A stretch of DNA of 6,795 nucleotides from an uncultured Rhodospirillaceae bacterium (GTDB lineage: Bacteria; Pseudomonadota; Alphaproteobacteria; Rhodospirillales; UBA2165). Where the stretch lies: the NCBI GenBank assembly GCA_913041095.1, contig CAJWIB010000148.1, forward strand, positions 1 to 6,795, given 5' to 3'. Below the pieces are notes generated by a model. The model was not told the DNA's origin and ran no database searches. It was given only the letters and a program-made list of their open reading frames with translations. Of this stretch, positions 5,572 to 6,795 are shown in pieces; the first letter of the stretch is position 1, and each line of letters opens with the position of its first letter. The translations under genes and the position numbers were made by a program.

Positions 5572-5626
5572 GAACAGAATTTCAGGCCTTTTTAGCTTGA
5601 TGCACTGAATATTTCACATACGTTTC

Positions 5627-6040
5627 ATGTATATGACAAAAACAGCCTCAATCATATATATCGGATTTATCCAAACCCCGTTCAAAACAACTGACGAATG
5701 CCCAGGACAGGCTCGGCCAGAAAATGGCACCTGCAAAATCGTGATCGATGAAGAGTTTGTACCTGCTATCAAGGGATTAGAAGTCGGTGGCCATATTCAA
5801 GTCTTGTATTGGTTCGATCAGGCAGATCGGGACACCCTGCAAGGCGTACCAAAATGGTCAAAGGACAATGAATTACGCGGTGTGTTTTCCACCCGATCAC
5901 CGGTACGGCCTAATCCGGTTGCATTAAGTACCGTAGAAATTTTATCGATTGATGAGAACGTCTTAACCGTGACGGCGATGGATTGCATCAACGGGACGCC
6001 TCTAATTGACATCAAGCCATATATTAATACGTTGGCATAA
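5627..6040 (+). CDS. trmO: TrmO/TsaA-family protein (probable tRNA m6t6A37 methyltransferase)
   Basis: TrmO proteins (TsaA-like, formerly UPF0066) are SAM-dependent beta-barrel methyltransferases that N6-methylate the t6A at position 37 of certain tRNAs. The 137-residue product has the core family signature GVFSTRSPVRPNPVALS at 85-101 and DCINGTPLIDIKPY at 119-132, with the N-terminal YIGFIQTPFKTTDECPGQAR region also typical. It is a single-domain form without the longer C-terminal extension of the E. coli protein. Two starts are possible, ATG at 5627 and ATG at 5633; neither has a recognisable ribosome-binding site. TTGATG (5597-5602) and TACGTT (5619-5624), 16 bases apart, could give a nearly leaderless transcript, but this is weak. 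Many members are annotated only by domain, so the exact tRNA substrate is inferred. It converges with the GFA-family gene. Confidence 0.85.
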   Translation: MYMTKTASIIYIGFIQTPFKTTDECPGQARPENGTCKIVIDEEFVPAIKGLEVGGHIQVLYWFDQADRDTLQGVPKWSKDNELRGVFSTRSPVRPNPVALSTVEILSIDENVLTVTAMDCINGTPLIDIKPYINTLA

Positions 6041-6113
6041 TGCGCCCTGCCACCCTCTCATCAATCCACAACGACCGCCATATAAAAAGTGACCTATACA
6101 GTACAGGCTTGAA

Positions 6114-6539
6114 CTATTCAGGGACCGTTTCGCCTGAGCCCCCTAATTCTGCAGGAAAATCTTTTAATTTTGGCAGGCCATCCCGAAAGGGAAGAACGGT
6201 TTCCGAATAGTTCACATGCACGCCAGGTTCAAATTTTAAAGAAGGTATTGTGGCGGCATAAACATCCACTAAACCCAGAGGGGCATGTCCCGTCATTACA
6301 TGTCCGCCACAGTCGCTGCAATATTGTCGTTGGCTCACCTCCGTTTTCTCAAATATCTTTAATTTATCAGCCCCTTGAACTACGCGTACGGCTTCTGGCT
6401 TCCATAATGTGAAAGCGTTTACAGGGGCGGCTGACCAAGATCTACAAGACGAACAATGACAGTATCCCATTCCTTCTGGGGCTCCTGTTACCTCTATCTG
6501 TATTTGTCCACAAAAACATTTTCCTAGGTGTTTTTCCAT
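6114..6539 (-). CDS. GFA/CENP-V-domain zinc-binding protein
   Basis: This belongs to the family named after the glutathione-dependent formaldehyde-activating enzyme; most members are small zinc-binding proteins of unknown substrate. The 141-residue length is typical. The expected cysteine pattern is complete: C8 and C10 in GKCFCGQI, C27, C29 and C32 in GYCHCSSCR, and C74 and C77 in RQYCSDCGGHV. These form the structural and the putative catalytic zinc sites. No signal peptide or membrane segment is visible, so it is probably cytoplasmic. The ATG at 6539 is supported by a strong GGAGGAG 10 bases upstream. It converges with the trmO-like gene 73 bases away. True formaldehyde-glutathione activity cannot be claimed from the domain alone, and no formaldehyde dehydrogenase gene is in the window. 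Confidence 0.92.
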   Translation of the reverse strand: MEKHLGKCFCGQIQIEVTGAPEGMGYCHCSSCRSWSAAPVNAFTLWKPEAVRVVQGADKLKIFEKTEVSQRQYCSDCGGHVMTGHAPLGLVDVYAATIPSLKFEPGVHVNYSETVLPFRDGLPKLKDFPAELGGSGETVPE

Positions 6540-6549
6540 TATCTAAATA

Positions 6550-6556
6550 CTCCTCC
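6550..6556 (-). promoter_or_regulatory. Strong ribosome-binding site of the GFA-family gene
   Basis: On the minus strand GGAGGAG lies 10 bases before the ATG at 6539. It is the best Shine-Dalgarno match in the window and fixes the start of the GFA-family gene. Confidence 0.85.
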
Positions 6557-6582
6557 GTACTGGGGATGAATCGATTGTTTTT

Positions 6583-6726
6583 CTAAAATAGTTTAACAGT
6601 GGACGGCGTTAAATTAAGGGACGTGAAACGCAAGCCTCGCGCGCGAAATGCACGGTCATCGGGCGAGAGAGTTTCGAGACCGATACCACTGGCGGCTCCG
6701 GTGACAATGACGGTTTGCTTATTTAT
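6583..6726 (-). pseudogene. Short-chain dehydrogenase remnant with lost start codon
   Basis: On the minus strand the frame reads NKQTVIVTGAASGIGLETL. This is the first beta strand and the NAD(P)-binding TGxxxGIG motif of a short-chain dehydrogenase/reductase (motif at 6679-6702). A ribosome-binding GGAG remains at 6735-6738, but the codon eight bases later, where the start should be, is ATA (6724-6726). The upstream frame has no ATG or GTG before a stop near the window edge. After residue 20 the family character disappears, and the frame ends in TAG at 6583 after only 47 codons of an expected 240-280. The catalytic Ser, Tyr and Lys region is therefore absent. An internal deletion plus start-codon loss fits best. 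Sequencing or assembly error could explain one defect but not both. Translation from ATA is possible but unlikely. Confidence 0.6.
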
Positions 6727-6795
6727 ATTTAGAACTCCAAATAAAACAAATATACAGCTATTTTTTACTAAAGACCCGCGACATCATCACGTGAA

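Noticed and set aside
6170..6412. 80-codon plus-strand open frame opposite the GFA-family gene
   Set aside because: It is antisense to a gene with a complete zinc-cysteine signature and a strong ribosome-binding site.
1..6795. CRISPR array, prophage, toxin-antitoxin or other defence system
   Set aside because: No regularly spaced repeats, integrase, nuclease or toxin-like proteins are present.

Overview
The window reads as a stretch of alphaproteobacterial chromosome of moderate GC content. The evidence is the order carB, greA, a divergent lrp/trxB pair, then a LysR gene. The CarB, GreA (157 residues), TrxB and LysR proteins are all close to what I know from alphaproteobacteria, most like Rhodospirillales-type or marine lineages. 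The genus cannot be fixed from the sequence. There is no integrase, complete insertion sequence, CRISPR array, rRNA or tRNA.

Layout, left to right. (1) 1-1463: the 3' part of carB (large subunit of carbamoyl-phosphate synthetase), cut by the left edge. (2) 1579-2052: greA on the same strand, ending in a clear intrinsic terminator built on a duplicated TAATTAGGTG motif. (3) 2111-2570: a gene-poor stretch between convergent genes; its right part (2401-2570) has only 27 G or C in 170 bases, and the stretch holds several inverted repeats. (4) 2571-3071 on the minus strand: an Lrp/AsnC-family regulator, divergent from trxB (3326-4297, thioredoxin reductase). The shared control region contains two AATAAT-centred repeats exactly 21 bp apart. 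(5) 4400-5296: a LysR-family regulator following trxB. (6) 5405-5533: a very probable small structured RNA with its own promoter-like sequence and a perfect 11-bp terminator hairpin; I cannot place it in a known RNA family. (7) 5627-6040: a TrmO/TsaA-like protein (tRNA modification family) with no visible ribosome-binding site. (8) 6114-6539 on the minus strand: a zinc-binding GFA-family protein with a strong ribosome-binding site. (9) 6583-6726 on the minus strand: a 47-codon remnant of a short-chain dehydrogenase whose ribosome-binding site survives but whose start codon reads ATA.

How it fits together: carB and greA are housekeeping genes (arginine/pyrimidine precursor supply and transcript cleavage). 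The lrp-trxB-lysR block puts a thiol-redox enzyme between two transcription regulators. The right third looks more like accessory sequence: small stand-alone genes, a decayed gene and the small RNA. I see no multi-gene undescribed system. The best candidate for something undescribed is the small RNA at 5405-5533, followed by the lrp/trxB operator repeats and the AT-rich convergent region.
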